From positions 53,318,698 through 53,382,697 of the forward strand of contig NC_083883.1 in assembly GCF_032452875.1 (NCBI RefSeq): 64,000 nucleotides of DNA, read 5' to 3'. Shown piece by piece: positions 63,961-64,000 of this stretch (position 1 is the stretch's first letter; each line of letters begins with the position of its first letter). The position numbers and the translations under genes are program-made. Below the pieces are notes generated by a model. That model was not told where the DNA came from and searched no databases. It saw only the letters and a list, made by a program, of their open reading frames with translations. The DNA is from Bos javanicus (lineage: Eukaryota; Chordata; Mammalia; Artiodactyla; Bovidae).

Positions 63961-64000
63961 GGGACTTCCCTGGTGGTCCAGTGGCTGAGACTCCATGCTC
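63961..64000 (+). repeat. CHR-type SINE head, cut by window edge
   Basis: 'gggacttccctggtggtcca' followed by 'gtggctgagactccatgctc' is the first 40 bp of a CHR SINE; the rest lies outside the window. Confidence 0.9.

Noticed and set aside
1..64000. Endogenous retrovirus or LTR pairs
   Set aside because: I found no matching long terminal repeats, primer-binding site or gag/pol-like frame; all reverse-transcriptase text is BovB.

Overview
This is a stretch of ruminant (pecoran, most likely bovid: cattle, sheep or goat type) nuclear DNA. The diagnosis rests on repeats found together only in that group: BovB (RTE-type LINE), Bov-tA and Bov-A2 SINEs, cetartiodactyl CHR (tRNA-Glu-derived) SINEs and artiodactyl L1 3' ends, over a background of older mammalian repeats (MIR, L2, MER5, MER20, MER1/Charlie-like, Tigger1). 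I see no convincing exon of a host protein-coding gene, no rRNA or tRNA gene, no CRISPR array and no bacterial-type gene. The longest open frames are decayed BovB reverse transcriptase. The window reads as intergenic or intronic sequence.

Layout. 1-10 kb: old repeats, MIRs, several CHR/Bov-tA/Bov-A2 insertions and two G-quadruplex-type tracts. 10-11.2 kb: a Tigger1 DNA transposon holding an L1 end that itself holds a CHR SINE. 11.4-16.7 kb: SINEs, MIRs and a small CpG cluster (13.3-13.6 kb). 16.7-19.9 kb: the most complete BovB, with endonuclease and reverse transcriptase regions and a SINE in the middle, then a CCAT/CTAT microsatellite. 21.7-25 kb: BovB 3' ends in both orientations. 25-35 kb: mostly single-copy DNA with L1, L2 and MIR pieces, a tail-to-tail SINE pair at 28 kb and a Charlie-like element at 34.5 kb. 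35-46.6 kb: a double-headed SINE, a head-to-head SINE pair, microsatellites grown inside or beside repeats, and an old repeat hit by both a CHR and a BovB. 48.8-54.4 kb: two BovB copies, the second (52.65-54.22 kb) inside a MER20 and keeping a 277-codon reverse-transcriptase frame; between them lies a CpG-rich block with a CCAAT motif (51.4-51.85 kb). 55-64 kb: old repeats, an L1 end with an AC/GT palindrome, a 144-bp inverted repeat at 59.1-59.5 kb, and a CHR SINE cut by the window edge.

Nothing here works as an operon or pathway. What can be read is an insertion history: old MIR/L2/DNA transposons first, then artiodactyl L1 and CHR SINEs, then BovB and Bov-tA, with many target-site duplications still visible. 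The least explained items are the 59.1-59.5 kb inverted repeat, the SINE pair bracketed by one target-site duplication at 35.9-36.4 kb, the CpG-rich blocks, and several repeat-free AT-rich segments that may be conserved regulatory DNA. Repeat names come from recognising consensus text by eye; no database was searched.
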